A stretch of DNA of 64,000 nucleotides from Plotosus lineatus (Eukaryota; Chordata; Actinopteri; Siluriformes; Plotosidae). The number at the start of each line of letters is the position of its first letter. The stretch's first letter is position 1. Of this stretch, positions 21,417-35,715 are shown one piece after another. Below the pieces are notes generated by a model that was not told where the DNA came from, ran no database searches, and saw only the letters and a program-made list of their open reading frames with translations. The DNA is taken from assembly GCA_024760905.1 (NCBI GenBank), contig CM045746.1:13195466-13259465 (forward strand). The letters are read 5' to 3'. The position numbers and the translations under genes are program-made.

Positions 21417-21585
21417 TAGTCTGTCTGTCTTCCTTTCGGCTTTTTCCCTTTTACTCAGGAGTCGCCACAGCGAATCATTTTGATTCGCACGTTTAATTTG
21501 GCAGAGATTTTTACGTCGGATGCCCTTCCTGTCACAACCCTTTTAGCAAGGGATAGAAACACGCTGACGACTTTGCAGCCTAGTA
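21417..21585 (-). mobile_element. 5'-truncated family C SINE, RTE tail
   Basis: Only the tail half remains (CTTCCTTTCGGCTTTTTCCC to CTGACGACTTTGCAGCCTA), consistent with 5' truncation during reverse transcription. Confidence 0.82.
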
Positions 21586-22197
21586 CGATACGAAAATTAG
21601 TCAGATCGAAAGGGTGTTTGGACTTAGCGGAACTGAATAATCCTGCACAATATACAAAAGCCAAACGCTACAATTTATTATTCATTCAAAATATTTTTAT
21701 ACAATTTTAACAATACATTATTCATTCAAAATGTTTGACAGAGGAAAGCACATTGTGCCTGGTGTGAGCCAGGCAGATGCGACGTACACTATTCCCCATT
21801 AACGCCATTTCTGATTCCTTCAATTAATTCCACGAAATTATGGAATAAAAGCATATGATGGTAACAAAGTATTTTTAATTTAGATTAATTAGACCATTTT
21901 TCACCAAATGAAACTTTATCAGTTTGGTGTTAGCAGAATGTCTGTAGCTTCCTTAAGCAAGCGGCTATTTTCCCCCACTGGTTCTATCCGAGAGAAGGAC
22001 GAGGTACATAGATATCATATAAGATAGATATACCTCACTGACGCCACTGTTGGCCAGTAGAACTTTCCACAGCCATCTCGGTTATAGCTACTCACTCTCA
22101 GATACGGCACACGTCGTAAATTGTAAGAAAATAAAAATAAGTTTCGGTGGCGCAGTGCTATAATGTAAATGTAAAAATGTACATGTAAATGTAAATT

Positions 22198-22436
22198 GTA
22201 AAAATCTGGGGGGGTTTGTTTATATGTGTTTATATTTTATTTACATATGCATTATTTTTGAATGTTTAATTGTTATTATAAGCATTTATATTGTTTAATA
22301 TGAATTTATTGATATTATATACACATATACATATACATCAGTCGGGGGTAAATCCTACTTTGCGGAATTTGGTGGTCGGGGGGGGGGGGGGGTCGCGGTC
22401 CCAATTAACTGTGGAAAAATGAGGGATCCCTGTATT
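22198..22436 (+). mobile_element. pogo-like MITE P1, right-hand part
   Basis: It contains GCATTATTTTTGAATGTTTA, the TATTGATATTATATACACAT block and the right terminus ATGAGGGATCCCTG|TA. A run of ~15 G interrupts it. Confidence 0.75.
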
Positions 22437-22773
22437 ATGTGTCCGCGTTCTACTACCAAAACTCTGAAAAGGGTTTAAAAGGAAAGTGTTACACAGCTTT
22501 TCTGTATCCATCATCAATAAAATAAATAAATAAATAACCCATAAAATCTTGTTTTAGTGCACTTTTGTTGCTTTAGTTCTGCGACTCTATGCCTAAACCT
22601 GATAAGCTACAGATTAATAAAAATAAGAAATTTGCATCTAAATTCAATGATCTGAACATTTCTTATCAGTCAACCAGACATGTATAACTAAGATGATGTC
22701 ATCGGTAAGGTTCCTATTAGAGAATTACGCCGAGGAAATTTTTATCAGCTAAGAAAAACTGCAGGTACATGTA

Positions 22774-23477
22774 CAGGTATACCTCACACAACTTCGTTAA
22801 TTGTTTCCAGGAGAGAAGACTTCAGTCGAAAAATGACTTAAATCGAATTAGCTTGTCTCTATGCAAGCCTAGGCGAGGCTACGCCAAGTTTACTTGTCTA
22901 GACGGAACAGAAAATAACCCTTCCTCGTTCTGTACTTTATTCATGAATGCAATTTTCAATATGGTTAATAATGTTGCGCCTGGAGTATATGCGTCGAACC
23001 CAAAGATGCAGGAGACCATGTAAGAAGATTCAACGATTTTATTTTGCACTTTGGAAAATCTAAATCATTGGAAATTATTCATCGATGGAAATTGGTCGAG
23101 CACGAAGCAGGATACTAGGAGTCAGAGAGATAGCAGGGAAACGGAATCACTGGGAAGGACAATCTTATGACGTCGGAGTGAAGCGAGACGCTCCTATTTA
23201 TAGCTCAATGATTGCTGATTGCTGAATGGAAACAGGTGCGCTCTCCGGACCTCGCCTGCATGTAGTCGCCACGCCCCTTGCCTGCATGTAGCAGCCAGCG
23301 CTTGCAATGAATGAAGAGAGAGTTAACGCTTCCAGTCAGCACAGACCATAACAAATAAGATCTATTTTATTAAACTTTATTTATTAAGCTTTATTTTAAT
23401 TTTTCTATACTTTTTTGAAAACCGATGTATAATCGAGAACGACTGAACTCGAAACGACTTAAGCTGAGGTATACCTG
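22774..23477. mobile_element. pogo-like element with TIRs, 704 bp
   Basis: Bounded TA|CAGGTATACCTCACACAAC and GCTGAGGTATACCTG|TA. The ends are inverted repeats for the first 13 bases and then partly. The interior has no transposase. An 84-codon open frame inside is not recognised. Confidence 0.78.
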
Positions 23478-23479
23478 TA

Positions 23480-24979
23480 TACGTATGCAGGAGGCTGTGG
23501 GCTATAACAATCATACATGCCGACAATTATTCACCTCAGAATTACATACTGTGGTCAAAATTAATATTCCCCTCAACGTATTCAGCAACATCCACCTCAC
23601 CTTGAGTGCATAACTAAATTATACTAAGATAATGAAGCAAATCAAACTGCACTGTTTTCATGTAGTATAAGCGAAAATAGTTTACACAGAATGTTTTTTC
23701 TCAACCAAAAAAAATCAGCTGCCAATAGTCAACAAACGGAAAATATGACTTTAAAGTAAACAAATCATATAAAATATATATTGATGTATTTGTTTACCTT
23801 TCCCTTGCTGGATTTCTTTTTCTCTCGTCATCTTATTGAGGATAAAGTTCTTGTTCAGAGAAATTGCTCCTTATGTCAAAATTACCTGAATCCTTGAACA
23901 ACTAAAGCACTGCAAATCAACAATGTAGGATTAAAGTTACACAATAAACAGGAATGCGAAGTTCAATACATATCTGAAATTTAACCCTTGTGATACACTG
24001 CTAGTAGTAATATTAATCAATTTCTGTTTGACAATTACAAGGAAATATCTGATTGCCAAGAGCGGGGACCACATACAGCAAATCGAATGCATAACAGATT
24101 TGTGAAATGATGTCACTAATAAAAGCATCAGAGATGTAATGTGAGGTTTAAAAAAATTAAAGAAAATGCAGCACTGAACCTTTTTTTCAATATCCAGGGG
24201 CTCAGAGGAAACATTTTTTTATTATGTACATGAAATCAGTTTCTAAATGTAGCTTGTTTTTATTATTAGCTGCTATGAAACTTTGCTGGAGTCTGCCTAG
24301 TGTTTCATTTCGTTTTTTTCTCCCCCCCATGTGACTGTAGAAAGGAAACTATACAGGTTTAATGTCCATGTAGCAAACTAAAGTGCAATTCACAAGCAAG
24401 ACTGGCAGAAAAATATAAAATACCTGACTGATAAAAGACTTGGAAATTAAAAAAAAAAAACCTAAATCACAATACAGTTTTAATGGTTCAAATCTGAATC
24501 TGCTGGGAAAGTTCACTGTATATGTGTGCTTAGGATCGATGGTCCACAAGTGAGCGAGTATTCAGAGAATTAAAGAAACTAAGATTATTTGCTGGTCTTA
24601 AGGATTCAGAAACATAAAACTGACCTTGTACTTAATTTCAACATTTATTTATCGGCAGCACTTCACATTAAAAGTTCCCTTTTTAATGCAACTTTAATGA
24701 CGAACTCTAATATTATAAATGACCAATTACCAAATACTTGAAATAATAAATATTTAGATTGCATGATGTAAGGGGGAACATACAGTGAGGCAATCGTCAT
24801 GGTGAAATAAACCCAGATGGGACTTTAGAACTCCGATGGTCCACAGTAAGAGGTGTTGTACCACCCTGCAGGGCTTTATTTTGCAATTATGACTGGCTCG
24901 CTGTACTCACTACCCTATTGATTACATGATTACTTATAAGTGACATTTATTTAAAAAAGGTTTTACTGATTAGAATATA
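23480..24979. other. AT-rich intergenic DNA, no gene seen
   Basis: No open frame above 66 codons and no repeat family recognised. Confidence 0.4.
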
Positions 24980-25240
24980 CAGTAGAATCTCGTTACTATG
25001 TACTGCTTTAAAATGCTTTTCGGGTTCATTTGTGAAACTGACCAATATTTTAACTAAAATTTACCACATTAGAGCAATTCAGCTTTGATCCATTGCAGCA
25101 TCACACAACACAAGCATATTCGCACCCTTATATTCGCTAGAAACTATAAAATATTAGCAAAAATGCTAAAATGCAGTTTCACTTAATATGTGTTGAGGTG
25201 CATTGTACCCTGAAATGTGCATATTAACGAGACGCCACTG
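24980..25240. mobile_element. pogo-like MITE, 261 bp, complete
   Basis: The left end is TA|CAGTAGAATCTCGTTACTA. The right end, read on the other strand, is CAGTGGCGTCTCGTTAATA. Both sides have TA. Non-coding inside. Confidence 0.82.
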
Positions 25241-25891
25241 TATATACAGTACATATACACTCTGATATGTATGTATGTCACTGTCTCTTCACCATTGCAA
25301 GAGACCACTGAATAATGTGCTATGTGCAATTATAACAGAGCATTTGAATAAACTGTGTGATAATTAGTGCGTACTAATGTGAAGTGCACCAAAACTGACG
25401 TGTGTGAGGCTGTTTATAACCCCATTTCACTGGAGCACAGCAGACTTACAGAAGCAAAAATGTTGTCATCCACAAATGTTCCACAATTATTCCCTCATCT
25501 TCCGTGTCATTCCGTGTGATTCCGTAGTTATTCCTTAAGTCTTCCTCCACTTCCGTATGCTTGCAGCAGGCCAAAATATTCCGTGAGTGTGCTTTTGAAT
25601 ATGTTCAAAGCACGTTCATGGAAAAAAATTCCATAAGTGTTTTCCGTGTGCTACACACCACACACCATCAGTCCCATCAGACCGAGCGCTTGCCGGTTGC
25701 TTTCCCCCTCACTTTGAGACAAGGCCGTTGAAGACCGATCGATGGCACTTAGTGAGTATTTCACCTTCTTCGGATTCACTGATCCACTGCTGATTGTGGT
25801 TTGCTTGAGACTTTGATCAGGTCTGCGTGATCATCCTCCTCATGCCGATGATCACGTGCGCGCCGCACGCATAGCCATGCCATGTTTAAAC

Positions 25892-26082
25892 AGGGATCCC
25901 AGCGAGGTTTATAAAAAATAGAGGAAACTGGTTCAAAAATAGAGGAAATGAAATATTTCAGCTGGGGGGGGGGGTGTCAAAAGGGCCACAGGGCCCCTGA
26001 GGCTGAAGAAATATTGGAATTCCGCTAAATAGGAGAGTAAAAATAGCGGAATTCCGATAAATAGCGGAGATCTGGGATCCCT
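25892..26082. mobile_element. hAT-like MITE, 191 bp
   Basis: The termini AGGGATCCCAG are inverted repeats. The flanks gtttaaac (25884-25891) and atttaaac (26083-26090) are an 8-bp duplication with one change, the size typical of hAT insertion. The interior has near-repeats GCGGAATTCCG and a G run. Confidence 0.75.
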
Positions 26083-26243
26083 ATTTAAACCGTCTTATAA
26101 TAAACGATAAAGCAAATACAAAGCGGGGTTCAGAGATCAGCGCGTCTTAAACACAGGCTCAAGTGCATGCTTTCATCCAGCACAGACTCAATCGGAGGGA
26201 TTTCCACTTTTCCACAGGGTTTTCACCCATTTTCCGAGTAAAA

Positions 26244-26382
26244 ATGCCGAAGCTCTTCCGTAGACTGCGTTCCGCACCTTTCCTCTACAATCGTTGCAAG
26301 CCGTGCTTCAGTGAAATGGAGGTATTAATTGGCAAAGTTCTGAACGGATTCAGTTTTGACACCATAAGGAATCCAAAGCTTG
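26244..26382 (+). other. Unassigned ORF/possible exon
   Basis: The ATG at 26244 has A at -3 and opens MPKLFRRLRSAPFLYNRC, a second Cys and an amphipathic stretch. CTTGAG|GTTAGG at the end could be a splice donor. I do not recognise the protein. It lies on the strand opposite tapt1, just beyond its 3' end. Confidence 0.2.
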
Positions 26383-26467
26383 AGGTTAGGGACATGATCC
26401 TAATTCTATTTTTGTTCATTTATGTGAAATAATTTTTATCCATGGATTAATAAAATGTCTATGCAGA

Positions 26468-26478
26468 TTTATTTTATT
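26468..26478 (-). terminator. Candidate tapt1 poly(A) signal
   Basis: The minus strand has two overlapping AATAAA hexamers about 660 nt beyond the tapt1 stop. They are the nearest I found downstream. The 3' UTR end is otherwise unmarked. Confidence 0.3.
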
Positions 26479-27136
26479 ACTATTTAACATTTAATTGTCA
26501 ATTCACAATTTTACTGATAATGCTGATTTTCTTTCAAATGCTAATGTAGAAGTAAATATGGAAAGGGAACCTTTATACAATGTGTAACTTTTCCTGTTGT
26601 TTCTATGCAAACATAAATCAAAAGAGCTCAAATTATTACTCATAAAAAAAAATATATATATATAAAAAAAGTGAAAAATAAACTTCAGAATGTGCAACTT
26701 CAGAAAATTAACAGAATGGACATAAGCATGAAATAATTGCCACCATTTCAAAATGACCCAATCGTGATCGACATCATAGTAACGGTCTATTGTTTAGTAG
26801 TCAATCAAAGTGCTTTGTTACTTTGTCTGTCTGTCTGTCTGTCAGGATAGTGAAAGGTCAAGGTTTGTTCCTGGTGGGCGTGGTCCGAGTACATGAGGAG
26901 CTTTGGAACAGCAGGAATGAACAATCCGTGAGTCCGGTACAGATGATTAGTTCACTATGAGTGTGCTTCAGTTTGAAACTTAAATAAATTAGGTGCACTT
27001 CTTAATAAATATCCTGCTCTCTCTCATTTCTATCCTGTTCCTTCAAGCAGAGGGTCAAATCTGAAAAGATCAAGCTAGTACACACCTTCCGACTAACTTT
27101 TCGTCAATCCTTACAGCGGGGCAGCTGTGGACAGTG

Positions 27137-27369
27137 TCAGTCGATTCGGTTGCCGCAGATGGTGAAACGATCGATCTCCAGCAGGTCTTTCTTCGGAGGT
27201 CTGTGGACGAGTTCTGTTCCATCCTGCGTGATGATCTTCTCCTCTGATTCATCCGGCGTCGTGAGGAACTGATCGGATATGCTGGTTGGGAGATTTGGCA
27301 TGGGGCTCTCCGTCTGTTGGACCGGTTGATTTATAACCGACAGAGGCGTGCCCTCTTCCACTGGCTCGT
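27137..27369 (-). CDS. tapt1: tapt1 exon 14, C-terminus (residues 489-565 and stop)
   Basis: The acceptor is TTTATAG. The exon encodes an acidic variable linker, then SDQFLTTPDESEEKIITQDG, a Lys-rich turn and DLLEIDRFTICGNRID before TGA. The end is almost identical to human TAPT1. Confidence 0.96.
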
Positions 27370-28255
27370 CTATAAATAAGAGACGGATGATAAAAATCAC
27401 AGTGCTTACGAAGTTACGGAATATTACTTTAAATAGTGATACAGAAATCCACAGCACCATTAGTTATAATTTACTGACTGAAATAACCAAAATAAAACTT
27501 TTATTTTCTCATTTAAAATCTCTTCAGTACGTGCCACCTATACGTTAATCATTTTAAATTTATTTTAAAAGAACCTGCTCTATTATTACCACTGTTAGTA
27601 CGTAAACAAATACGATTAATGGTTATGAATTTTCTAAGTTAGGCAGCACGATGGCATAATCGTTAGCACGTCCACCTCACAGAAAGAAGGCCTGGCATCC
27701 AATCCCAGACGGAGCGTTTCTGTGTGGAGTTTGCATGCTCTCCCCGTGCTTGCGTGGGTTTCCTCCCACAGGCTATTAAACATGCACAGTAGGCTAACTG
27801 GCTGTTCCAAATCGACCCTAGGGGTGTGTGTGAGTGAGTGAAAATAGTTGTGATGTGTGTGACTGTTGGGCCTGTGATGGCGTGGGGAGCAATCCACAGT
27901 GTACCCCTCCCTTGCCCGGAGTCGGCTTTGATGGGTGCCAGCCTCCCCGTGACCCTAATTAGGATTAAATGACTCAGAAAATGAATGAATGAATGTTCTA
28001 AAATCATACAAAATCAGTTATTTCTATTACATCACATGCATCAACTGGTGAGTACACATGTACTGTGTGTCTGTGTGTGTGTGTGAGTTACTGGGCTCTC
28101 GTGTGCGTTTTGCGTGATGAGCTCTACTCGATGCTCGGCTGGGAGTAGCAGAGGGGGGAGACTGGAAGAGCTTTTCCTCCATGTTCGCTTCTTTCACATA
28201 CATACACGACTTCCCCAACAACACGATGCTATTCAGCACCTTTAGTGTGATCATT

Positions 28256-28324
<69 letters not shown>

Positions 28325-31300
28325 AATATACAAACAGCTGGAAAACAAAGCAATGTGATACACAAAGAGAGTGAGAGAGCAAGAGAATGAGCACTTACCC
28401 AAAATAAAAAAGTATCACACACACGATGGAGAGGGCACCATGAATTTTGACTGAGCTCGTCACTACCCGAATAAGCTTATGGGGGTGGGGGGGACAAACA
28501 GTTCATTGTGTTATAAAAAGGTTATGAAACGGTTGCTAAATAAAATGAGTGAATTAAATATCTTAAGGCATTCTTATTATGTACTGAATGCATTAGACAG
28601 CACTTAGAATGTTACCAGTAGCGCTAGAGGAAGAGGGATGAAGCCCATTCTCCTTGATACACTGTCACTGTAGTCAGTATACGCCTAGGGAAAAAAAAAC
28701 AATTTAACCCAAAATAAAAGTACGAACTGTTGGAGACAGTGAAATGGTGCAAATCAATTTTCTGTATCACTCAAAATAAATAAACGAGAAATGGGCTCTT
28801 ATCCCAAGAGTCATTCAGTAGCCAAGGATCAGTCCGACAGAACCCATGCCTTCGGGTGCCACCCAACTTACACTGCACCTGACTCCTATAGCCCCTCCCA
28901 CAGGTGGTGGGTCCATGGGAGAGCATGGACACGTATATGTAGACAGAAATATATGCAGACCTGTATGTAGACATAAATCCACATGTGTTTTGTGGATTTA
29001 GAGAAGGCTTTCGACCGTGTCCTTTGGGCTATCTTGTGGGGCGTGCTCCGGGAGTATGGCATTCCCGACCAGTTGCTACAAGCCATTCGGTCACTGTATC
29101 ACCGAAGCCAGAGTTTGGGCCGTATTGGTAACAAGAGGTCAAATTTGTTTCCGGTGAGAGTTGGAGTCTACCAAGGCTGTCCTTTGTCACCAATTCTGTT
29201 TGTAATTTTTATGGACAGAATTTCTAGGCTCAACCGTGCTGTCGAGGGGTTCTGGTGTAGTGGCTATTGGATCTCATCTCTGTTTTTTTCTGATGATGAT
29301 GATGATGTCCTTTTGCTTCATCAAACCGGGACCTCAGGCTCTTATTGGAAAGAGACAGTCGAGTGCGAAGCAGCTGGGAATGAGAATCAGCTCCTCCAAA
29401 TCCGAGGCCATGGTTTTCAGCCAGAAAAGTGTAGAATGTATCTTCCGGGTCTGGAATGAGGTCCTGACCCAAGTGAAGGAGTTCAAGTATCTCGGGGTCT
29501 TGTTCACAAGTGAGGGAAGGATAGAGTGGGAGATCCACAGATGGATCACTGCAGCCTCTGCTGTAAAGCAGAACCTCTACCAGTCCATCGGGGTGAAGAA
29601 GGAGCCCAACCGCAAGGCGAAGCTCAGTCAATCTACGTTATAACCTTCACCTTTGGGTAGTGACAAAAAGTACAAGATCACGGATACGAGTGGCTGAAAT
29701 TAACCTCCATCACCCAGTGGTCCAGTTTCAAGAGGTTTGAAGACCGTAACACTATGTATAACAGGTATGAATTGGAAACGGATCCAATAATAACTGCACC
29801 CTCAGGCCTTTTCAATGAATTGACCTCATTGGCCTTGAAAAAATAGGTCAAGGTGACCCAGTTTTTGATAGGCTGGCAGGACGTGCCATAGGGACCACTG
29901 AACATGAATACAAAATCAATTCATAAAGAAGCAGCACTACTAGAATCTTAACAAGACGTGTCTGCAGTGAATGAAAACATAGCATCCTCAACGCTTCAAG
30001 GGTTATACGATATACAATCATCATGGTAACGACTTACATTTTTCTGTCTACTGCTGACCAAATCAAAGGCCAAACTGGCTCTGTATTCACCATACACCTG
30101 CAATCACACATAAAACACACCTGGATAAACAACATTTTCCCTTTTGTACATTTAATTCTAAGTACTGAGTAGATACATTTAAACAAAAACACACACAATC
30201 GTCAACATATGTGATCTAACATACTGTACATGTACAGCTAACTGTACCTGAATCATAAACTAATTATAACAGTTCACACTATTCTGGAACTCAACCACAA
30301 TTACAGGTTAGATTAACAGAACCTCCAAAGCCACTTGTTCACTTCCATTTGTCATATTTCCAAAGAAAATAATTTTAGATTTACTGACTTTGAACATGGT
30401 GACTTTAAACTGTATATATACGACTGGTTTTGTACAAAAGTGTATAGTAAATAGGGCCATTTCAATGTTTTTTTAATATACCATTCATAAGTTTCCACTG
30501 CAGGTGATATAAACGCTTTTACTAAAATGATTTAGTACTACGATTACCATTACAGTTATATGATAAAAAACTAGATTTTACATTAAAATCAGTAAAGATG
30601 CTGCTACGTGGTTTGTATTTCTGGTTCAACTCAAATGTGGATAAGTTTGCCTTTTGAGTCTGGTTCCTCTCAAGGTTTCTTTCTTGTGTTGTCTGAGTTA
30701 GCTTTGCCTTGTCACAGTCACTGCAGCCGTACTTACTGAAGATGTGTATGGTTTGTGGAGCAATGTTTAAATTCTTCAACATGTTATTTTTTTAGGTGAA
30801 ATTTGCTTTGTTGCAATTTGTTGGACATGCATTTCAACAAACATAAATATACACTGCCCACCAAAAGCAAGTTTCACACATTAATGTATTTCATTGGATT
30901 GCCTTTACTTTTGGCTAAACTATTGCACTATACTCTACAAATTTATTCTGTGAATTACCCTCTACGCAAAACAAATTGGAAAACCGAAGGTGAAAGGCAA
31001 ACCTTTCAAATTCTCCTGTTATATCTGAATGTATGTATATTTTCATCATCTGATTTGCATTAGCCAGTTTGAAAAGGCTGCTGTTTCACTCTCCGGACAG
31101 TACAAAATTATGAGGACATAAATCTCATCATATAAGCCAAGATAGCGGCAATAATAACATTATTCATATAGCAACCCTACAAATGAGATATAAACCAGTG
31201 AACATGTTCCTAAATAAAACTAGGAATATCTACACACTTTCATTGACATACATTAAACAAGAGTACAATTGAACAAAAGAAAGAAAATAATACCACACCA

Positions 31301-33025
31301 TGTTTTCATAAGCAAATCAGTTCTGTACTGCTGACGAAAACACGGAGTAATCACGTCACTTTTTCCTCGACAAAGAAGTAATTGACACATTTTTATTTTA
31401 TACAGTAAAAAAGTTAATGAAACATCCTAATTCAACAGAACCACACAAAATATGCATGCAGACTTTCATCGAGTTTGGGTTTAACTTCCTTCGAAGCATT
31501 TTTATCCAGAGCCAGTACATATAACACAGACACACGAGAAAACTGTAAAAATAATACAGAGAGATTTTACACTTTAAAGTTACATACTTTAATCATGACA
31601 AAGACAGTGGAGATGAGCTGACAGAGAGGAGCTCAGTATGTTCTAAACAGGAGTTCATTCTCATTCATTAACCTATATACTACCCCAACATACAAACTAA
31701 TTTCAAAACATTTTTTAGATCCTACAATAAAATAAAATAAAATCAAACTAAAATGAGATATTATTGGTATTACATTTTAAAGTGTGATAATGATGATGCT
31801 GGCTGCATCACTGTTTCCAGAATATCGAGTAATTCTCAGTCGGCAAGATTTGTGTTGAAAGAAGCAAACTGAGGCCAGCAAGTTTAAGGCAATAAGCCAG
31901 AGAGGGAGGGAACATGTGACGATAGTGAGTTGCTACAACTATTCAAATGATTCAGAGGAGCAAAATACTGCTGGAGACATGCAGGAGCACCTGAGTGCAA
32001 GGTTTAAAAAAAAAAAAAAAAACAGGCAAGCATCCAGTCACCTCATCAAGAAACTCATTCTTTCAAAAAAATATTTTGTAAAAATTTTACAGCTTATTTT
32101 TATTAAACTATGCTTGGATGCCCATGTTCGTGCTCCATGACTATAAGCACATAAAGTAAAGGCACGTTTTCAAATCCGTAGGCCAATCACCACAAAACTG
32201 GCTTTAACGAATCTTTAAAATCAGACATTTGGTAAAAACATAGCAAAAATTGCAGGTCATGTTTTGTGAATTTACGCACAAGTAAATCACTACAGATACC
32301 CTTTTGGTGTTGAATATCCGCACAATAATGTACACAGTCTGTCTTCCTTTCGGCTTTTTTCCCTTTTACTCGGGAGTCGCCACAGCGAATCATTTTGATT
32401 CGCATGTTTAATTTGGCAGAGATTTTTACGTCGGATGCCCTTCCTGTCACAACCCTTTTAGCAAGGGACAGAAACACGCTGACGATTTTGCAGCCTACTC
32501 TTTACGAAAGTCAGCAATGGTTCTTTTACATGCCTCTCACCATAGACAGTGAGAGACATGGCCCGCCTTTGATAACCCAGTTAGCCGCACTGGGGGGCAC
32601 AATAATGTACACAGATTTTGTAATAATGAAATGTTTTTCATTGTTGTGAGGTTATAGCTATCATAGCCCAGTCTGTGATACTTTTATACCAGTTAGCGAG
32701 TTTAGACGAGTATATGGAGAAAAGTTGTGGTTGTGTAAAATCGTGCTGGCTGAGAATAATGGCTTCTCTTATCTCCAGGTGAATCAATGAGCATTTGAAC
32801 TAAATATGACTCGGAGAGGTGCTAAAGGTTAATGTCAAGGGCGCGTTACATTTAGATCAAAACACATTTGCTGTACACTGTTTATGTTTGTACAATCCCT
32901 GCACTGATTTGCAATGAGTTAGGCCTTTTCCTTTCTGCCTTTGAATGGAGCAATAGTTGGAAAGGTAAAGAATAAAGAAAAAAAACAAAGAAAAGCAAGA
33001 GACTAAAGTGGAAAAGCACTGGCAC

Positions 33026-33091
<66 letters not shown>

Positions 33092-34941
33092 TAATCTTCT
33101 GACTAAATTAAACTAAGCCACTCTAAGACAGAGCAGATCTCTGGCACTAATCCCTGCCGGGAACCTGAGCTCACTTCTCTCTCGCCCTCTCTTTCCCATT
33201 TTCCTTTGCTTCATTCTGTTGAGTACAAACAATAAACAAAACAATAAACTGAGATTAAACATAAATAAAATAAATTCTTGCTCATTGTTTACTGATAATA
33301 GATAATTTGGAGTTAATGGAAGAATTTGAGAGCTGTGTTCCCCTCCTCCCAATAAGGAGCCAAATAAATAACTTTTCCCTCCCCTCATCAGTACAGGTTT
33401 ACTTCCCTTTTCACACGTACAAAGACATGCTGTTAATTTTGGCTCAGGTTGGTTTAAGAAGACCAAGTGATAATGCTCACCCTCCTTTTCTTTATTTCTT
33501 TTCTCTAGCCCATTTTCTTCCAAATCTCAGTCTTATCCAATTCCCACCCATCAAGTATTGCCTTCCCTAATACACAACCACCACCACCCATGGAGGGGCA
33601 ACAGCATGCACACACATCTCCCCCGTGACATGTAATGCTAGCGAGCCGCCTCTTTTCGAACTGCACTGCATGCGTATTTGGTTGCAGTCTAACACACTTG
33701 GGTGGGGGGTGGGGGGTCTGGCCCTTATACCAAAACACCCGTGATGGGCTGGTGATCGCTGTGAGTTACAGGAAAGTGAGCATATGCCATCCCTTCTTTC
33801 CAGTGAGAGCTTGGCCAATTAGCTCATATGGACTATAACCCACCGATGGCTGCGGCATTAAACTGGATTCGAACTTGCGATTTCCTGGTTAATAGTCACT
33901 CACCTTGTTGATGTGCTACCCGGGAGCCCCTTTTGTTTACTTCTGGTCATTACTTATTTTTACTCTCCACTTTACTTAAATTTTTGAGATAGATAAGTAA
34001 AGTGTGTGGGATTGAATAACCTCTTCAGGTATTTCTATTGTCATCATGTCAGCGAATTTCACACAACATCCCAAGATCTCATTCTACTCACAGCAGTCGG
34101 GCATTGCATTTAAAATCAAAACAGGGAAAATGCTGTCTCAGGAGACAATGAGGCAACAAGGACCATTTAAAACTGATTGAACTCTTATTTCCTGAAATCT
34201 GCAAAACCTTTAACCAGCCCCAAGATGAACAGCACGTGACTTCTTGTATCCTTAATGCTGCCCATTACCCATAAATCTGTATGGTAATGTTGAAAGTAGC
34301 TAAAGCATCAGGGGAAACAAAACAAAATGGCAGACTAAAGCACTCTTATTAGCCTTGGATTGCTTTGGTATTTGGGGAGTTTTCCTTCAGTATCCAGTAG
34401 CACTGTTGTTAGTATGAGTCTAGAGTTCAAATGAAGATGAAACCTGGACATCGCAATGCATATCTGATTATTCATCTCACCACAGCTTCTACTCACATCT
34501 GCTGGGATGTCATTGAACTTGGTGATGAAGGCATGTTTCACCACATCCACAGCCATCTCCGAAGCAATGACCATACACACATCAGGAAGCAGTACCCACA
34601 GATGATCTAAAATCAGTGACCAAAAACAATAACTAGAATCTCACCCCCATGTCTGATCATAGTGCATTTGGTGTGATTGGACAAAGAGTTAAAACATTAC
34701 TGATTACAGAACTTAACAGCGAAGGAAATATGTGTTTTAGTTCTAGCAAGAGTACCTGGGTTCCAAGAGAACTGTTCCATGTTTCTCAGGCATACAATTA
34801 ATAAGAGCACATAATTTGTGAATCTTTCCTTGATATCTGAAAAAGGCGCAAGCACAAAGGGCAATTTCTTTAGAAATTTACACTCCATGATGTTTAATTG
34901 TCTCTTTAGACACTAAGTTAAATACACGCATACATATTCAT

Positions 34942-34989
<48 letters not shown>

Positions 34990-35300
34990 GTATAAGGATT
35001 TTTTGTAAATTGAACCGCATTTTAAATGTAAAGCGTGTGATTCATTTCAAGGCCCACATAGACAACCCCCGAAACCCTTTAAAAATTATAAAAGCACACC
35101 TTTTAAGACCTCCTTCTGCTTCAATATCGCACCAATGGTAGACGGGTTTGGCCATATTCGTTTGCGATATCACTCAACCACATGCCACGAGCCCACTTCT
35201 TCTTACATATACATATATATATTATACACACACACTGTATATAGGGATCCGGGATCCCTCGCTACTTCACGCTTCAATTAATGCGGCTTCAGTGTATCAT

Positions 35301-35354
<54 letters not shown>

Positions 35355-35361
35355 ATATATA

Positions 35362-35415
<54 letters not shown>

Positions 35416-35674
35416 CACACACACACACACACACACACCCCCCCACACACACACACATACACACAGTCGGCCCCCAACTTACGAAATTAATCCGCTCCAG
35501 AGCCCTGGAACACACACACACACCTCTCTCTCTTTCTCTCTCTCCCTCTCTATCTCTCTCTCGCGCACACGCTGCGGGCCACGCTCACAAGACGTGGAAA
35601 TCAAAGCGCATTCCCTTCTTGACCATTTACTGAATCAAAACAACTTAAAAAAACTAAACTAAAAACTAAAGCGT

Positions 35675-35715
<41 letters not shown>

